Under the pieces are notes generated by a model. The model saw only the letters and a program-made list of their open reading frames with translations. It had not been told where the DNA came from and ran no database searches. A stretch of 64,000 nucleotides of DNA from Actinobacteria bacterium OV450 (lineage in GTDB: Bacteria > Actinomycetota > Actinomycetes > Streptomycetales > Streptomycetaceae): contig LJCW01000208.1 in assembly GCA_001298555.1 (NCBI GenBank), positions 1-64,000 of the forward strand. The letters run 5' to 3'. Positions 44,393-53,518 of this stretch are shown in pieces (positions within the stretch are counted from its first letter, which is position 1; the number at the start of each line of letters is the position of its first letter). The position numbers and the translations under genes are program-made.

Positions 44393-45730
44393 ATGCGGCT
44401 CCACACCCGACGCAGGGCCGCCGTCACGGCGGCCCTGCTCGCTCTCGCGCTCGGCGCACCCGCCTACGGCATGAGCGCGACGGCGGCCCCGCCACCGACC
44501 CCCTCGACCGCCACCCAGGACGAGGCGGTCACCCAGTACGAGATCAAGGGCCCGGCCACGGCGGCCGAGCGAACGGCCCTGCTCCGCACGGGCGTCTCGA
44601 TCGACGAGGTCGACGCCCGCTCGGTCGTCGTCAGCGCCGACCCCATGCAGGCCCGGAAGCTGCGTGCGCTCGGCTACACGCTGACCGCCCTGCCCGGGCC
44701 GCCGGACCGCTCGGAGCGGGGCGTCGCGGCGAACCCGATGGACTTCCCGTCCAAGGACTCGATGTACCACAACTACGCCGAGGCGAGCGCGGAGATCGAC
44801 CAGCGCATCGCCCAGTACCCCTCGATCATGAGCAAGAAGGTGATCGGCAAGTCGTACCAGGGCCGGGACATCGTCGCGATCAAGATCAGCGACAACGTCG
44901 CGACCGACGAGAACGAGCCCGAGGTGCTCTTCACGCACCACCAGCACGCCCGCGAGCACCTGACCGTCGAGATGGCGCTGTACCTGCTCAAGGAGTTCGG
45001 CTCCAAGTACGGCAGCGACGCGCGGATCACCGACATGGTCAACGCCCGCGAGATCTGGATCGTGCCGGACCTCAACCCGGACGGCGGCGAGTACGACATC
45101 GCCACCGGCTCCTACCGCTCCTGGCGCAAGAACAGGCAGCCGAACTCCGGCTCCTCGTACGTCGGCACCGACCTGAACCGCAACTGGGACTACAAGTGGG
45201 GCTGCTGCGGCGGCTCCAGCGGCAGCAAGAGCTCCGAGACCTACCGCGGCGCGGCCGGCGAGTCGGCCCCCGAGGTGAAGGTGGTCGCGGACTTCGTGCG
45301 CAGCCGGGTGGTCGGCGGCAAGCAGCAGATCACCGCCGCCATCGACTTCCACACGTACAGCGAGCTGGTGCTGTGGCCGTTCGGGTGGACGTACAACGAC
45401 ACCGCGCCGGGCATGACGGCCGACGACCTCGCCGTGTACAAGACCATCGGCACCAGCATGGCGCGCAGCAACGGCTACACCCCGGAGCAGTCGAGCGACC
45501 TGTACATCACGGACGGGACGATCGACGACTGGCTGTGGGGCAACCAGAAGGTCTTCGCCTACACCTTCGAGATGTACCCCTCCGACACGGGCGGCGGGGG
45601 CGGCTTCTACCCGCCGGACGAGGTGATCGACCGCGAGACGGCGCGCAACCGCGACGCCGTCCTGCAACTGCTGGAGAACGCGGACTGCATGTACCGCTCG
45701 ATCGGGAAGCAGTCGCAGTACTGCGTGTGA
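44393..45730 (+). CDS. Secreted M14 zinc carboxypeptidase
   Basis: 445-aa carboxypeptidase T-like enzyme. Signal peptide about 1-32, prodomain about 33-110, catalytic domain about 115-430. Zinc ligands His and Glu in [13 protein letters not shown], third ligand in [13 protein letters not shown]; substrate-binding NRNWDYKWG and specificity loop near [12 protein letters not shown]; catalytic Glu in [10 protein letters not shown]. Start ATG 44393 follows AGGAGAAC. Releases C-terminal amino acids outside the cell. Confidence 0.94.
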   Translation: MRLHTRRRAAVTAALLALALGAPAYGMSATAAPPPTPSTATQDEAVTQYEIKGPATAAERTALLRTGVSIDEVDARSVVVSADPMQARKLRALGYTLTALPGPPDRSERGVAANPMDFPSKDSMYHNYAEASAEIDQRIAQYPSIMSKKVIGKSYQGRDIVAIKISDNVATDENEPEVLFTHHQHAREHLTVEMALYLLKEFGSKYGSDARITDMVNAREIWIVPDLNPDGGEYDIATGSYRSWRKNRQPNSGSSYVGTDLNRNWDYKWGCCGGSSGSKSSETYRGAAGESAPEVKVVADFVRSRVVGGKQQITAAIDFHTYSELVLWPFGWTYNDTAPGMTADDLAVYKTIGTSMARSNGYTPEQSSDLYITDGTIDDWLWGNQKVFAYTFEMYPSDTGGGGGFYPPDEVIDRETARNRDAVLQLLENADCMYRSIGKQSQYCV

Positions 45731-45750
45731 CGGCTGCCCCGACCGGACCG

Positions 45751-45777
45751 GGGCGCCCCACCGCCAGGGGGGCGCCC
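45751..45777 (+). terminator. Hairpin terminator after the carboxypeptidase gene
   Basis: GGGCGCCCC (45751-45759) pairs with GGGGCGCCC (45769-45777), 21 bp past the stop codon and before the convergent ridA stop. Confidence 0.75.
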
Positions 45778-45806
45778 CTTCCGGCGAGCCCCTGGCGGGC
45801 CGTCGG

Positions 45807-46217
45807 CTATCCGAGGACGGCGAGGGCGTCGATCTCGATGAGGAGGCCCGCGGGCAGCCCGACGTAGACCGTGGTGCGGGCGGCCGGGGCCTCCTTCAGG
45901 CCCTGCTCCTCGAAGTAGCCGTTGTAGAGGTCGTTCATCTCGGCGAAGTGCCCGGTGTCGGTGAGGTACACCCGGATCATCATCACGTCGTCCCAGCCCG
46001 CGCCGCCGGCCTCCAGGACGGAGCGCACGTTCTCCAGGGTCTGGAGGGTCTGCTCGCGCAGCGTCGGCCCGGCGGGGGTGGGCGCCCGCCCGTCCACGTG
46101 CGGGAGGAAGCCGACCTGGCCGGCGACCTGGAGGATGTTCCCCTTGCGCACGCCGTGCGAGAACCGCGCGGGCGGGGTGGTGTGGGTGGCGGGCGTGATG
46201 GCGGTCTTGTCGGTCAC
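45807..46217 (-). CDS. RidA family enamine/imine deaminase
   Basis: 136-aa protein of the RidA/YjgF family. GTG 46217 overlaps the iclR stop (GTGA). Motifs: FSHGVRKGNILQVAGQVGF, QTLENVRSVLEAGGAGWDDVMMIRVYLTD and the active-site Arg region APAARTTVYVGLPAGLLIEIDALA. RidA hydrolyses the reactive enamine/imine set free by PLP-dependent dehydratases. A dehydratase-like gene is encoded just across the divergent promoter, so the pairing is functional. Confidence 0.92.
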   Translation of the reverse strand: MTDKTAITPATHTTPPARFSHGVRKGNILQVAGQVGFLPHVDGRAPTPAGPTLREQTLQTLENVRSVLEAGGAGWDDVMMIRVYLTDTGHFAEMNDLYNGYFEEQGLKEAPAARTTVYVGLPAGLLIEIDALAVLG

Positions 46218-46975
46218 GGGGTGTCGTCCTTGCGTACGGAGCCGCAGTACTCGCGGCTGATGGCGTGGGCGGTGCTCAGGACCACGGGCAGCAGTTCGAG
46301 CAGCCCCTCGGCGGTGACGACCACGCTGGGCGCGGTGACGGACAGCGCGGCGGCGACCCGCCCGTCCGGCCCGTGCACGGGCGCACCGAGGCAGTTGACG
46401 GACTCCTCGTGGCCGCCGAGGTCGGTGGCCCAGCCCTGCTCCCGTACGAGGTCCAGCTCGCGCAGGAAGGCCTGCGCGTCGGGGGTGGACCGGGCGGTGT
46501 AGCGGGGGTAGTCGATGCGCTCGGCGAGACTGCGGCGCTCGTCCTCGGGGAGGTCGGCGAGCAGCAGTTTCGCGACGGCGGCGACGGTGAGCGGGACGGG
46601 CCTGCCGATGCGGGAGTACATCCGGACCGGGTAGCGGCTCTCGACCTTGTCGATGTAGACGACCTCGTCGTCCTGGTGAAGGGCGAGGTGCACGGTGTGG
46701 CCGGTGAGCCGGTTGAGCTCCACGAGGTGCGGGTGGGCCACGCTGCGGACGTCCAGGCTCTCCACCGCCTCCGCGGCGAGCGCGAAGAGCTGGGCGCCGA
46801 GGCGGTAGCGGCCGTCGGGCTGGCGGTAGACGAACCCGTGTGCGTGGAGGGTGCGCAGGAGCCGCAGGGCGGTGCTCTTGTGGACGCCGAGCTCCGCGGC
46901 GACCTCGCCGAGGCCCGCCGGACCCCGCGCGAGCAGCGGCAAGATCCGCAGGGCCCGCTCCACCGACTGACTCAC
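46214..46975 (-). CDS. IclR family regulator
   Basis: 253-aa regulator. GTG 46975 follows GAGAGGA and gives VSQSVERALRILPLLARGP. Winged HTH about 1-65 (LGEVAAELGVHKSTALRLLRTLHAHGF), effector domain about 75-245 (VAAVAKLLLADLPEDER, NCLGAPVHGPDGRVAAALSVTAP). It is co-transcribed with ridA and divergent from the D-amino-acid genes. The spacer has a cluster of TTGC/GCAA half-sites. Confidence 0.92.
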   Translation of the reverse strand: MSQSVERALRILPLLARGPAGLGEVAAELGVHKSTALRLLRTLHAHGFVYRQPDGRYRLGAQLFALAAEAVESLDVRSVAHPHLVELNRLTGHTVHLALHQDDEVVYIDKVESRYPVRMYSRIGRPVPLTVAAVAKLLLADLPEDERRSLAERIDYPRYTARSTPDAQAFLRELDLVREQGWATDLGGHEESVNCLGAPVHGPDGRVAAALSVTAPSVVVTAEGLLELLPVVLSTAHAISREYCGSVRKDDTP

Positions 46976-47059
46976 GCCGTGTCCTCTCGGGCCGGTCTGC
47001 CGCGGGTCCCCCACGGCAGGGCGGACGTTGACCCGCCGTCACGCGGGATGTTAGACAGC

Positions 47060-47110
47060 TTGCAGCACCACGCGCAACGACCGTTGCAGCAGTCGCAACA
47101 CCCTGCGCAA
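47060..47110. promoter_or_regulatory. Cluster of TTGC/GCAA half-sites (probable IclR operator)
   Basis: Half-sites at 47060 (TTGC), 47074 (GCAA), 47084 (TTGC), 47095 (GCAA) and 47107 (GCAA). GCAACGACCGTTGC (47074-47087) is a perfect 6-2-6 palindrome, and TTGCAGCAGTCGCAA follows. It lies 20-70 bp before the dehydratase-like start and about 85 bp before iclR. Confidence 0.7.
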
Positions 47111-47130
47111 GACCCCGGGAGGCACCGCAC

Positions 47131-48408
47131 ATGCCCAGTGACCCCGTACAGGCCCTCGCGGCCGAACCGGTGGACCACCGCTTCAAGGGCCTCCCCCCGG
47201 ACGCCGCCTCCCTCGGCCTCACCGTCGGCGCGCTGGCCGCCGAGCGCCGGGACCTGTACACCGGCGGGTTCACCACGCCGGTGCTGACCCTCGACGCCGA
47301 GGCGCTGGAACACAACCTCACCGCCCTCGGCGCGTACGCCGCCCGCCACGACCTGGCGTTCGCCCCGCACGGCAAGACCTGCATGGCGCCGCAGCTCTTC
47401 CGCCGCCAGCTCGACCACGGCGCCTGGGGCATCACGGCCGCCGTCCCCCACCAGGTCCGCGTCTACCGCGCCTTCGGCATCGAGCGGATCTTCCTGGCCA
47501 ACGAGCTCGTCGATCCGGCGGCGCTGCGCTGGGTGGCCGCCGAGCTCGCCGCCGACCCCGCCTTCCGCTTCGTCTGCTACGTCGACTCCGTGCGCGGCGT
47601 CCAGCTGATGGACCGGGCCCTGCAGGGGCAGTCCCAGGTCCTCGACGTCGTCGTCGAGCTCGGCGCCGGCGAGGGCGCCCGTACCGGTGCGCGGACCGAC
47701 GAGGACTGCCGGGCCGTCGCCGACGCCGTGGCCGGGGCCGCCACCCTGCGTCTCGTCGGCCTCGCCGGGTACGAGGCCGAGGTTCCCGGAGCCGACCCGG
47801 ACTCGGTCCACGCCTACCTGCGCCGGCTCACCGCGCTGGCCGTCGAGTTCGACAAGGCCGGGCGGTTCGCCGACGTCGACGAGATCGTGGTCAGCGCCGG
47901 TGGCTCCGCCTGGTTCGACGCCGTCGCCGACGTGTTCGCCGAGCTTCCGGAGCTGTCCCGGCCCGTCCTGCGGCTGCTGCGCTCCGGCGCGTACGTCTCC
48001 CACGACCACGGCTGGTACACGCGCCTGACCCCCTTCAACCGGATCCCGGAGGAGGGCGGCCTGCGCCCCGCCTTCCGGCTCTGGACGCAGGTCGTCTCCC
48101 GGCCCTCTCCCACGCAGGCCTTCGTCAACGCGGGCAAGCGCGACGTCGCCTACGACCTGGGGCTGCCGCAGGCCGAGCTGGTCCGCGACGCCCTCACCGG
48201 CGAGGAGCGCCCGGCCGACGGCGTCCGCGTGGTCAAACTGTCCGATCAGCACGCCTGGCTGGAGACGGACGCGGCCGAGGACGTGCAGGTCGGGGACTGG
48301 GTGGCGCTCGGCATGTCCCACCCGTGCACGATCTTCGAGAAGTGGCCGCTGATCCCGGTGGTGGAGGCGGACGGCACGGTCACCGACTACGTGCGCACCT
48401 TCTTCTAG
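47131..48408 (+). CDS. PLP-dependent D-amino acid dehydratase/deaminase (DSD1/D-threonine aldolase-like)
   Basis: 425-aa fold-type III enzyme. PLP Lys in FAPHGKTCMAPQLF; barrel strands FRFVCYVDSVRGV, VVVELGAGEGARTG, RLVGLAGYEAEV; SGAYVSHDHGWY; C-terminal metal site GMSHPCTIFEKW, with the His and Cys that bind zinc in eukaryotic D-serine dehydratase. It most likely converts a D-amino acid to its keto acid via an imine. ATG 47131 follows GGAGGCACC. The deacylase starts 14 nt after its stop. Confidence 0.9.
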   Translation: MPSDPVQALAAEPVDHRFKGLPPDAASLGLTVGALAAERRDLYTGGFTTPVLTLDAEALEHNLTALGAYAARHDLAFAPHGKTCMAPQLFRRQLDHGAWGITAAVPHQVRVYRAFGIERIFLANELVDPAALRWVAAELAADPAFRFVCYVDSVRGVQLMDRALQGQSQVLDVVVELGAGEGARTGARTDEDCRAVADAVAGAATLRLVGLAGYEAEVPGADPDSVHAYLRRLTALAVEFDKAGRFADVDEIVVSAGGSAWFDAVADVFAELPELSRPVLRLLRSGAYVSHDHGWYTRLTPFNRIPEEGGLRPAFRLWTQVVSRPSPTQAFVNAGKRDVAYDLGLPQAELVRDALTGEERPADGVRVVKLSDQHAWLETDAAEDVQVGDWVALGMSHPCTIFEKWPLIPVVEADGTVTDYVRTFF

Positions 48409-48421
48409 CGGAGCCGCGCCG

Positions 48422-49993
48422 GTGGACATGGTCATCCGCGGGGCCCGCGTCGTCGACGGCACGGGCGGGCCCTCGTACACCGCCGACGTCGGCGTGCACG
48501 AGGGCCGGATCGCCGGGATCGGCCGGATCCGCTCCGGCGGTCTGCGCACCCTCGACGCGCACGGCCTGGCCCTGGCCCCGGGTTTCGTCGACATGCACGC
48601 GCACAGCGACCTCGCCCTGCTCCGCGACCCGGACCACAGCGCCAAGGCCGCCCAGGGCGTGACCCTCGAAGTCCTCGGCCAGGACGGTCTGTCGTACGCG
48701 CCCGTCGACGACCGCACCCTCGCCGGGGTGCGGGCCGCCATCACCGGCTGGAACGGCGCGGGCGACGACGTCCGGTTCGACTGGCGGGACGTGGGCGGCT
48801 ACCTGGACCGGCTCGACCGCGCCGGCATCGCCGTCAACGCCGCCTACCTCGTCCCCCAGGGCACCGTCCGCGCGTACGCCCTGGGATGGGAGGACCGTCC
48901 CGCCACGCCCGCCGAGCTCGACCGGATGCGCGGCCTCGTCGCCGAGGGCCTCGCCCAGGGAGCCGTCGGCCTGTCCTCCGGGCTCACCTACACCCCCGGC
49001 ATGTACGCGTCCGGGGCCGAACTGACGCAGCTGTGCCGGGTTGTGGCCGCGTACGGCGGCTACTACTGCCCGCACCACCGCTCGTACGGGCGCGGCGCGC
49101 TCGCCGCGTACGCCGAGATGATCGCGCTGACCCGGGAGGCGGGCTGCGCCCTGCACCTCGCGCACGCCACCATGAACTTCGCGGAGAACGAGGGCCGGGC
49201 GGGCGAGCTCCTGACCCTCCTCGACGAGGCCCTCGCCGCCGGCGCCGACATCACGCTCGACTCCTATCCGTACACCCCCGGCTGCACGACCCTCGTCGCG
49301 CTCCTCCCGGGCTGGGCGAACGAGGGCGGCCCCGATGCGGTCCTCGCCCGCCTGCGCGACGACGCCGAGGCCGAGCGGATCCGGTACGCGCTGGAGGTGA
49401 CGGGGTCGGACGGCTGCCACGGCGTCCCCGTCGACTGGACCACGATCGAGATCTCGGGGACGGCGGACCCCGCGCACGGGGCGTACGTCGGGACGCGCGT
49501 GCGGGACTGGGAGGGCGCGCGGCGGCTGCTGCTGGCGGACCGGCTCGGGCCGACCGTCCTCCAGCACGTCGGCCACGAGGAGAACGTCCGAACGGTCATG
49601 CGCCACCGGGCCCACACCGGGGGTTCCGACGGCATCCTCCAGGGCGCGAAACCGCATCCGCGGGCGTACGGGACGTTCCCGCACTACCTCGGGCACTACG
49701 TGCGCGAGCTCGGCGTGCTCTCGCTGGAGGAGTGCGTGGCCCATCTGGCCGGCCGCCCCGCGGCCCGGCTGCGACTGCCCGACCGGGGCGCGGTCCGCCC
49801 CGGGTACCGCGCCGACCTGGTCCTCTTCGATCCGGACACGGTCGCGGCCGGGTCGACCTTCGAGCACCCGCGCGCGCTGCCGGCCGGCATCCCGCACGTG
49901 CTGATCGACGGCCGGTTCGTGATGCGCGACGGGCGCAGGACGGACGTGCGGGCCGGCCGTTCGGTCCGCAGGACCCCCTACCGCGGCCGCTGA
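48422..49993 (+). CDS. N-acyl-D-amino-acid deacylase (D-aminoacylase)
   Basis: 523-aa amidohydrolase-superfamily zinc enzyme. Metal motif GFVDMHAHSDLALL, GLSSGLTYTPGMYA, the metal-bridging region CPHHRSYGRG, HATMNFAENEG, HVGHEENVR, and the substrate/metal loop GGSDGILQGAKPHPRAYGTF. It hydrolyses N-acyl-D-amino acids to the free D-amino acid, the likely substrate of the dehydratase gene just before it. GTG 48422 has GGAG upstream; ATG 48428 is an alternative. Confidence 0.92.
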   Translation: MDMVIRGARVVDGTGGPSYTADVGVHEGRIAGIGRIRSGGLRTLDAHGLALAPGFVDMHAHSDLALLRDPDHSAKAAQGVTLEVLGQDGLSYAPVDDRTLAGVRAAITGWNGAGDDVRFDWRDVGGYLDRLDRAGIAVNAAYLVPQGTVRAYALGWEDRPATPAELDRMRGLVAEGLAQGAVGLSSGLTYTPGMYASGAELTQLCRVVAAYGGYYCPHHRSYGRGALAAYAEMIALTREAGCALHLAHATMNFAENEGRAGELLTLLDEALAAGADITLDSYPYTPGCTTLVALLPGWANEGGPDAVLARLRDDAEAERIRYALEVTGSDGCHGVPVDWTTIEISGTADPAHGAYVGTRVRDWEGARRLLLADRLGPTVLQHVGHEENVRTVMRHRAHTGGSDGILQGAKPHPRAYGTFPHYLGHYVRELGVLSLEECVAHLAGRPAARLRLPDRGAVRPGYRADLVLFDPDTVAAGSTFEHPRALPAGIPHVLIDGRFVMRDGRRTDVRAGRSVRRTPYRGR

Positions 49994-50079
49994 CGTCCTG
50001 CGCGCGGCAGGCGTTGCCGGCGCGGGCCCAACGGCCGCGGGGGACGGGCCCCTTCGAGGTGCCGGACCGTCCGCCTACG

Positions 50080-51099
50080 ATGGGCGGCATGTTCGCCTTT
50101 GTCCCCGCCGCACTGCTTTTCCTCCTCTTCTGCGTGAGTGTGCGGGAGGACCGCCGGCGTTTCCGCAACGCGGTCCTCCTGGGCCTCACCCTCATATGCG
50201 CGTCGATCGGGGTGCTGCTGCGGATACCTGAGCTGCCGTCACCCCTGGACGCGATCGCGGTCCTGGTGGTGCTCACCGTGCCGACCGTCGGCACCCTCGT
50301 CCTCGCCGGCTACCTCATCCGCAACGGTCTGACGATGGTCCGCAAGGAGGGCCGCAGGCCGACCAATCTGCTGTCCATGGCGGCGGGGCTGGGGATCCTG
50401 GCGCTGATCGCGCTGGTCCTGGGGGTGGCCGGGCGGGGCTCCCGGGTCGCGGACACGTTGGTGGCGGGTCTGGTCCTGCTCGTCGGCTACGTCTCCTTCC
50501 TCTTCCTCTGCTTCCTCGCCTACGCCTTCCTCTATGCACGGATCACGGTGCGCGGCGACGTCGACTGCGTGGTGGTGCTGGGCTCCGGTCTGATCTGCGG
50601 TGAGCGGGTGTCGCCGCTGCTGGCTTCCCGGCTGGAGAAGGGACGGCAGATCCACGCCGCCCAGGCGGCCCGCGGCGGCCGGGTGCCGCTGCTGCTGGTC
50701 TCGGGCGGGCAAGGGACGGACGAGAAGCTCTCGGAGGCGCGGGCGATGGCCGACTGGCTGATCGCGCGGGGCTTCCCGGAGGAGGGGATACGGCTGGAGG
50801 ACCGCTCCCGCACGACGAGGGAGAACCTGGCCTTCAGCCGCACGATCATGGCCGAGGCCGATCCCGGCTACCGCTGCGTGGTCGTCACCAACAACTTCCA
50901 CGCCTTCCGGGCCGCGATGACCGCCCGCAGGGCCGGGGTCAACGGCCAGGTGCTGGGATCCCCGACCGCCACGTACTTCTGGCCGAGCGCCACCCTGCGC
51001 GAGTTCGTCGCGGTGTTCTGGGAGCACCGGACGGTCAACCTCGGCATCTGCGCGGCCATCGCCGCCCTGACCGCGGCGGCGGCCGTCGCCGCCGTGTAG
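50080..51099 (+). CDS. YdcF/DUF218 membrane protein
   Basis: 339-aa protein (336 if ATG 50089 is used). About five membrane helices fill residues 1-155; then a DUF218 domain (about 160-300) with VDCVVVLGSGLICGERVSPLL, LLLVSGGQGTDEKLSEA, RSRTTRENLAFS and VVVTNNFHAFRAAMTARR. One more helix lies at the C-terminus. DUF218 proteins include SanA and ElyC, which affect envelope synthesis. No operon partner. Confidence 0.88.
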   Translation: MGGMFAFVPAALLFLLFCVSVREDRRRFRNAVLLGLTLICASIGVLLRIPELPSPLDAIAVLVVLTVPTVGTLVLAGYLIRNGLTMVRKEGRRPTNLLSMAAGLGILALIALVLGVAGRGSRVADTLVAGLVLLVGYVSFLFLCFLAYAFLYARITVRGDVDCVVVLGSGLICGERVSPLLASRLEKGRQIHAAQAARGGRVPLLLVSGGQGTDEKLSEARAMADWLIARGFPEEGIRLEDRSRTTRENLAFSRTIMAEADPGYRCVVVTNNFHAFRAAMTARRAGVNGQVLGSPTATYFWPSATLREFVAVFWEHRTVNLGICAAIAALTAAAAVAAV

Positions 51100-51167
51100 C
51101 CGACGTGCGTTCATGGCCGTGCCGCCGGAGGATGAGGGGATCGGGGGGCATTCCGAGGAGGTAACCG

Positions 51168-51353
51168 ATGGACAGTGAATCGGACCAGCAGCCCAACCGG
51201 CCGGCCAAGCTGTACAGCGGCGGGGAGCGGCCGTACGACCCTGAGGACCTCGTGATGGTGCAGGGGATGGAGCCGACTCCGGAGCGGCTCGAGAAGGCGC
51301 GCCAGCTGATCGAGAAGGAGGGTCCGCAGGTCATCGAGCGCTACCTGCCCTAG
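51168..51353 (+). CDS. Small acidic conserved hypothetical protein
   Basis: 61-aa cytoplasmic protein with a strong GAGGAGG site. Highly charged, with a helix candidate in TPERLEKARQLIEKEGPQVIERYL and the motif YSGGERPYDPEDLVMVQGMEP. It looks like a real gene by its ribosome-binding site and ordered composition, unlike shadow frames. Function unknown. A hairpin follows. Confidence 0.75.
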   Translation: MDSESDQQPNRPAKLYSGGERPYDPEDLVMVQGMEPTPERLEKARQLIEKEGPQVIERYLP

Positions 51354-51385
51354 CGGGGCGGTGGCGCGGGACGAAAGCTGCTGGC

Positions 51386-51418
51386 GGCCCCGGCCCGGGC
51401 ATCCCCCCGGCCGGGGCC
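51386..51418 (+). terminator. Hairpin terminator after the small acidic gene
   Basis: GGCCCCGGCC (51386-51395) pairs with GGCCGGGGCC (51409-51418); 13-nt loop. Confidence 0.75.
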
Positions 51419-51439
51419 ACACGTGTGCCGCCCCTGCCG

Positions 51440-52087
51440 CTACCGGGCGCTGCCGGAGGCGGCCGCCGGGGCCCCGGCGGCCCCGGCCGCTTCGGCAGGC
51501 CCGACGGCTTCGGCGGCCCCGGCCGCTTCGGCAGTCCCGGCCGCTTCGGCGGCCCCGGCCGCTTCGCGGTACACGCTCCACAGGACCGAGCCGAGCAGCA
51601 GCGCTCCGGGCAGGATCCCCGCGACCACGGCGACGGCCGCCCGGGGCGAGCCGAGGGCGCACAGCACCAGGCCCGCGGCGCCGCACGCCGACATCGCGGC
51701 GGCCAGCCGGTTCAGCGCGGGCATCCGCCAGACGGCCGCGAGCCCGAAGAAGTGCACTCCGACCACGAACGCGATCCACGCGACCACGGCGTCCGGAGCG
51801 TCCAGCGGGCCGTTGAGGACGATGATCCCGGCCGCGCCGGCGATCACCTCGGCGCCCACCACGTACCCGTAGCGCCGGCCGAAGTACGACGGCGCCCCGG
51901 CGCCCTCGTGCGCGGCCGGCAGGGGCGCGGGGCTGCGGCGCACGCCGCGGAGCACGGCCAGGAAGGCGATCAGCGCCAGCGCCCGCAGGGGTACGGCGGC
52001 GGCTGTCGGCAGGGCGGCCGCGTTCACCTGGACGAAGGCGAGCCCGAATGTGGCGCCGATGATGCGGCCCGTCTTTTCCCTTGTCAT
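51440..52087 (-). CDS. Hypothetical membrane protein with AAEAAG-repeat tail
   Basis: 215-aa protein with about five membrane helices (about 8-25, 28-50, 70-95, 100-120, 130-165). The C-terminal 45 residues are Ala/Glu/Gly/Pro repeats (AAEAAGTAEAAGAAEAVG) encoded by imperfect 15- to 18-bp repeats at about 51465-51565. Start ATG 52087 is preceded only by a weak site. Function unknown. Confidence 0.75.
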   Translation of the reverse strand: MTREKTGRIIGATFGLAFVQVNAAALPTAAAVPLRALALIAFLAVLRGVRRSPAPLPAAHEGAGAPSYFGRRYGYVVGAEVIAGAAGIIVLNGPLDAPDAVVAWIAFVVGVHFFGLAAVWRMPALNRLAAAMSACGAAGLVLCALGSPRAAVAVVAGILPGALLLGSVLWSVYREAAGAAEAAGTAEAAGAAEAVGPAEAAGAAGAPAAASGSAR

Positions 52088-52224
52088 GTCCACAGTTTCA
52101 CCGATGATGATCATGGGGCACAACGCGCACACCAGCGGTACGGCGCGCCACTGCGGCCGACCGCATCCAGAATCGGAGAAGGATCGTTAAGCCGCGCGGG
52201 GGGTCTGATTCCGGAGGCACCGCC

Positions 52225-52671
52225 ATGCAGACGATCACCATCGACTGGGACCACCCCACCGACCCGAAGCCCGGCCGCGAGCGGGACCACGTACAGGACT
52301 ACGTGGCGACCGGCGGACTCGACGGCCACCTCTGGCACGGGGTCCCCACGCTCCTGCTCACCACGTTCGACCGCGCCACGGGCCGGACCGCCCGGACCCC
52401 GCTGATCTACTCGACCGACGCGGACCGGCACATCGTGCTCGCGGCCGACTGGGGCGCCCCGGAGCACCCGGCCTGGTACCGGAACCTGACCGCCCACCCC
52501 GAGGTGCGCCTCCAGGTCGGCGGGGCCGTCTTCCAGGCCACGGCCCGTACGGCGTGCCCGGCGGAGCGGGACGTCTACTGGCCGGCGATGGCGGCCCTGT
52601 GGCCCCTCTTCGACGACTACCGCAGCGCAGCGGCCCCCCGCGAGATCCCCTTGGTGATCATCACCCGGTAG
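52225..52671 (+). CDS. Deazaflavin (F420)-dependent nitroreductase family protein
   Basis: 148-aa split-barrel protein of the Ddn family: TTFDRATGRTARTPLIYSTD, HIVLAADWGAPEHPAWYRNLTAHPEV and VYWPAMAALWPLFDDYRSAAAPREIPLVII. Members reduce substrates with F420H2 in actinobacteria. The start at 52225 follows GGAGGCACCGCC. Substrate unknown. Confidence 0.9.
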   Translation: MQTITIDWDHPTDPKPGRERDHVQDYVATGGLDGHLWHGVPTLLLTTFDRATGRTARTPLIYSTDADRHIVLAADWGAPEHPAWYRNLTAHPEVRLQVGGAVFQATARTACPAERDVYWPAMAALWPLFDDYRSAAAPREIPLVIITR

Positions 52672-52687
52672 CGCCCGCCCCGCGGCA

Positions 52688-52717
52688 GCGGCCCCGCCCG
52701 CGCCCGGGCGGGGCCGC
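52688..52717. terminator. Bidirectional hairpin terminator
   Basis: A perfect 13-bp stem (52688-52700 with 52705-52717) and loop cgcc, between the convergent nitroreductase-family and macro-domain genes. Confidence 0.85.
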
Positions 52718-52744
52718 CCGGCCGGATTCGCCCGGGCGGAGCGC

Positions 52745-53221
52745 TCAGGCGAAGTCGTAGACCGTCACGGCCACGTCCCGGGCGCACAGGGCCCCGGTGA
52801 CCAGCGGCTCGATGCGGGACCACTTGCCGCCGGCCAGCCCGCATCCGATGCGCGGCATGTGGACCGAGGCCCCCCGATCGAGCGCGTGCCCCGCCAGGGC
52901 CGTGAGGCAGCGCTCCACGGCGTCGTAGCGGATCGGGGGGCCACCGCTGCCCGTGCGTATGCCGCGCTGGCCGACCATGTTGGCCACCCAGACGTCCTCC
53001 CGCACCCGGACCAGCTGGACGGCGCCCAGGCCGAAGTCATTGCCGCTGCGGCGGCGGTGCCAGGCCCGGAACTCCTTCTCGGGCTCGGGCCAGCGCTTCG
53101 AGAGCGCCAGCACGAAGCCCTTGCCCCATCCGCCGATGTCGTTGCACACATGCGCGATGATCTTCGGCCCCTTGGCCTGCGGGCTGGTCGCGTCCCCCGC
53201 GATGACCCTCAGCTGCTCCAC
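52745..53221 (-). CDS. Macro domain (ADP-ribose-binding) protein
   Basis: 158-aa stand-alone macro domain. The start GTG 53221 follows AAAGGGGG. ADP-ribose-binding elements: VIAGDATSP, IIAHVCNDIGGWGKGFVLALS (catalytic-loop Asn and Gly-rich loop) and MPRIGCGLAGGKW. Likely hydrolyses or binds ADP-ribose derivatives such as terminal ADP-ribose 1''-phosphate or ADP-ribosylated nucleic acid. The 297 bp upstream to the aminotransferase gene contain no gene or clear site. Confidence 0.9.
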   Translation of the reverse strand: MEQLRVIAGDATSPQAKGPKIIAHVCNDIGGWGKGFVLALSKRWPEPEKEFRAWHRRRSGNDFGLGAVQLVRVREDVWVANMVGQRGIRTGSGGPPIRYDAVERCLTALAGHALDRGASVHMPRIGCGLAGGKWSRIEPLVTGALCARDVAVTVYDFA

Positions 53222-53518
53222 GCCGTGCCCCCTTTCCCCACCCACGACCGTACGGGCGGCCACTGACAACGACGCCGCGGCCCGCCCCCCGAGTGACCCC
53301 GCAGTGTCCCGAAGTGACCCCGAAGTGACGAGCGCAACACCGCCGCTCGCCCGCACCCCGCACTCACCCATTCCGCAGGCCGGAGCGCTCGGTGGCCGCC
53401 GTTTCCAAGGGTGGACCCCACCAACACCCTCCCATCGCGCGAACCAGGACATATCCCACCCCCTGTCCCTGCTCGCAATACCCCGGCGGACCGGCCGTCC
53501 GGCCCGTAAGCTCCCGTC

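Noticed and set aside
45955-46502. Plus-strand frames across ridA and iclR
   Set aside because: Antisense shadows; the minus-strand genes have clear domains and a GTGA overlap.
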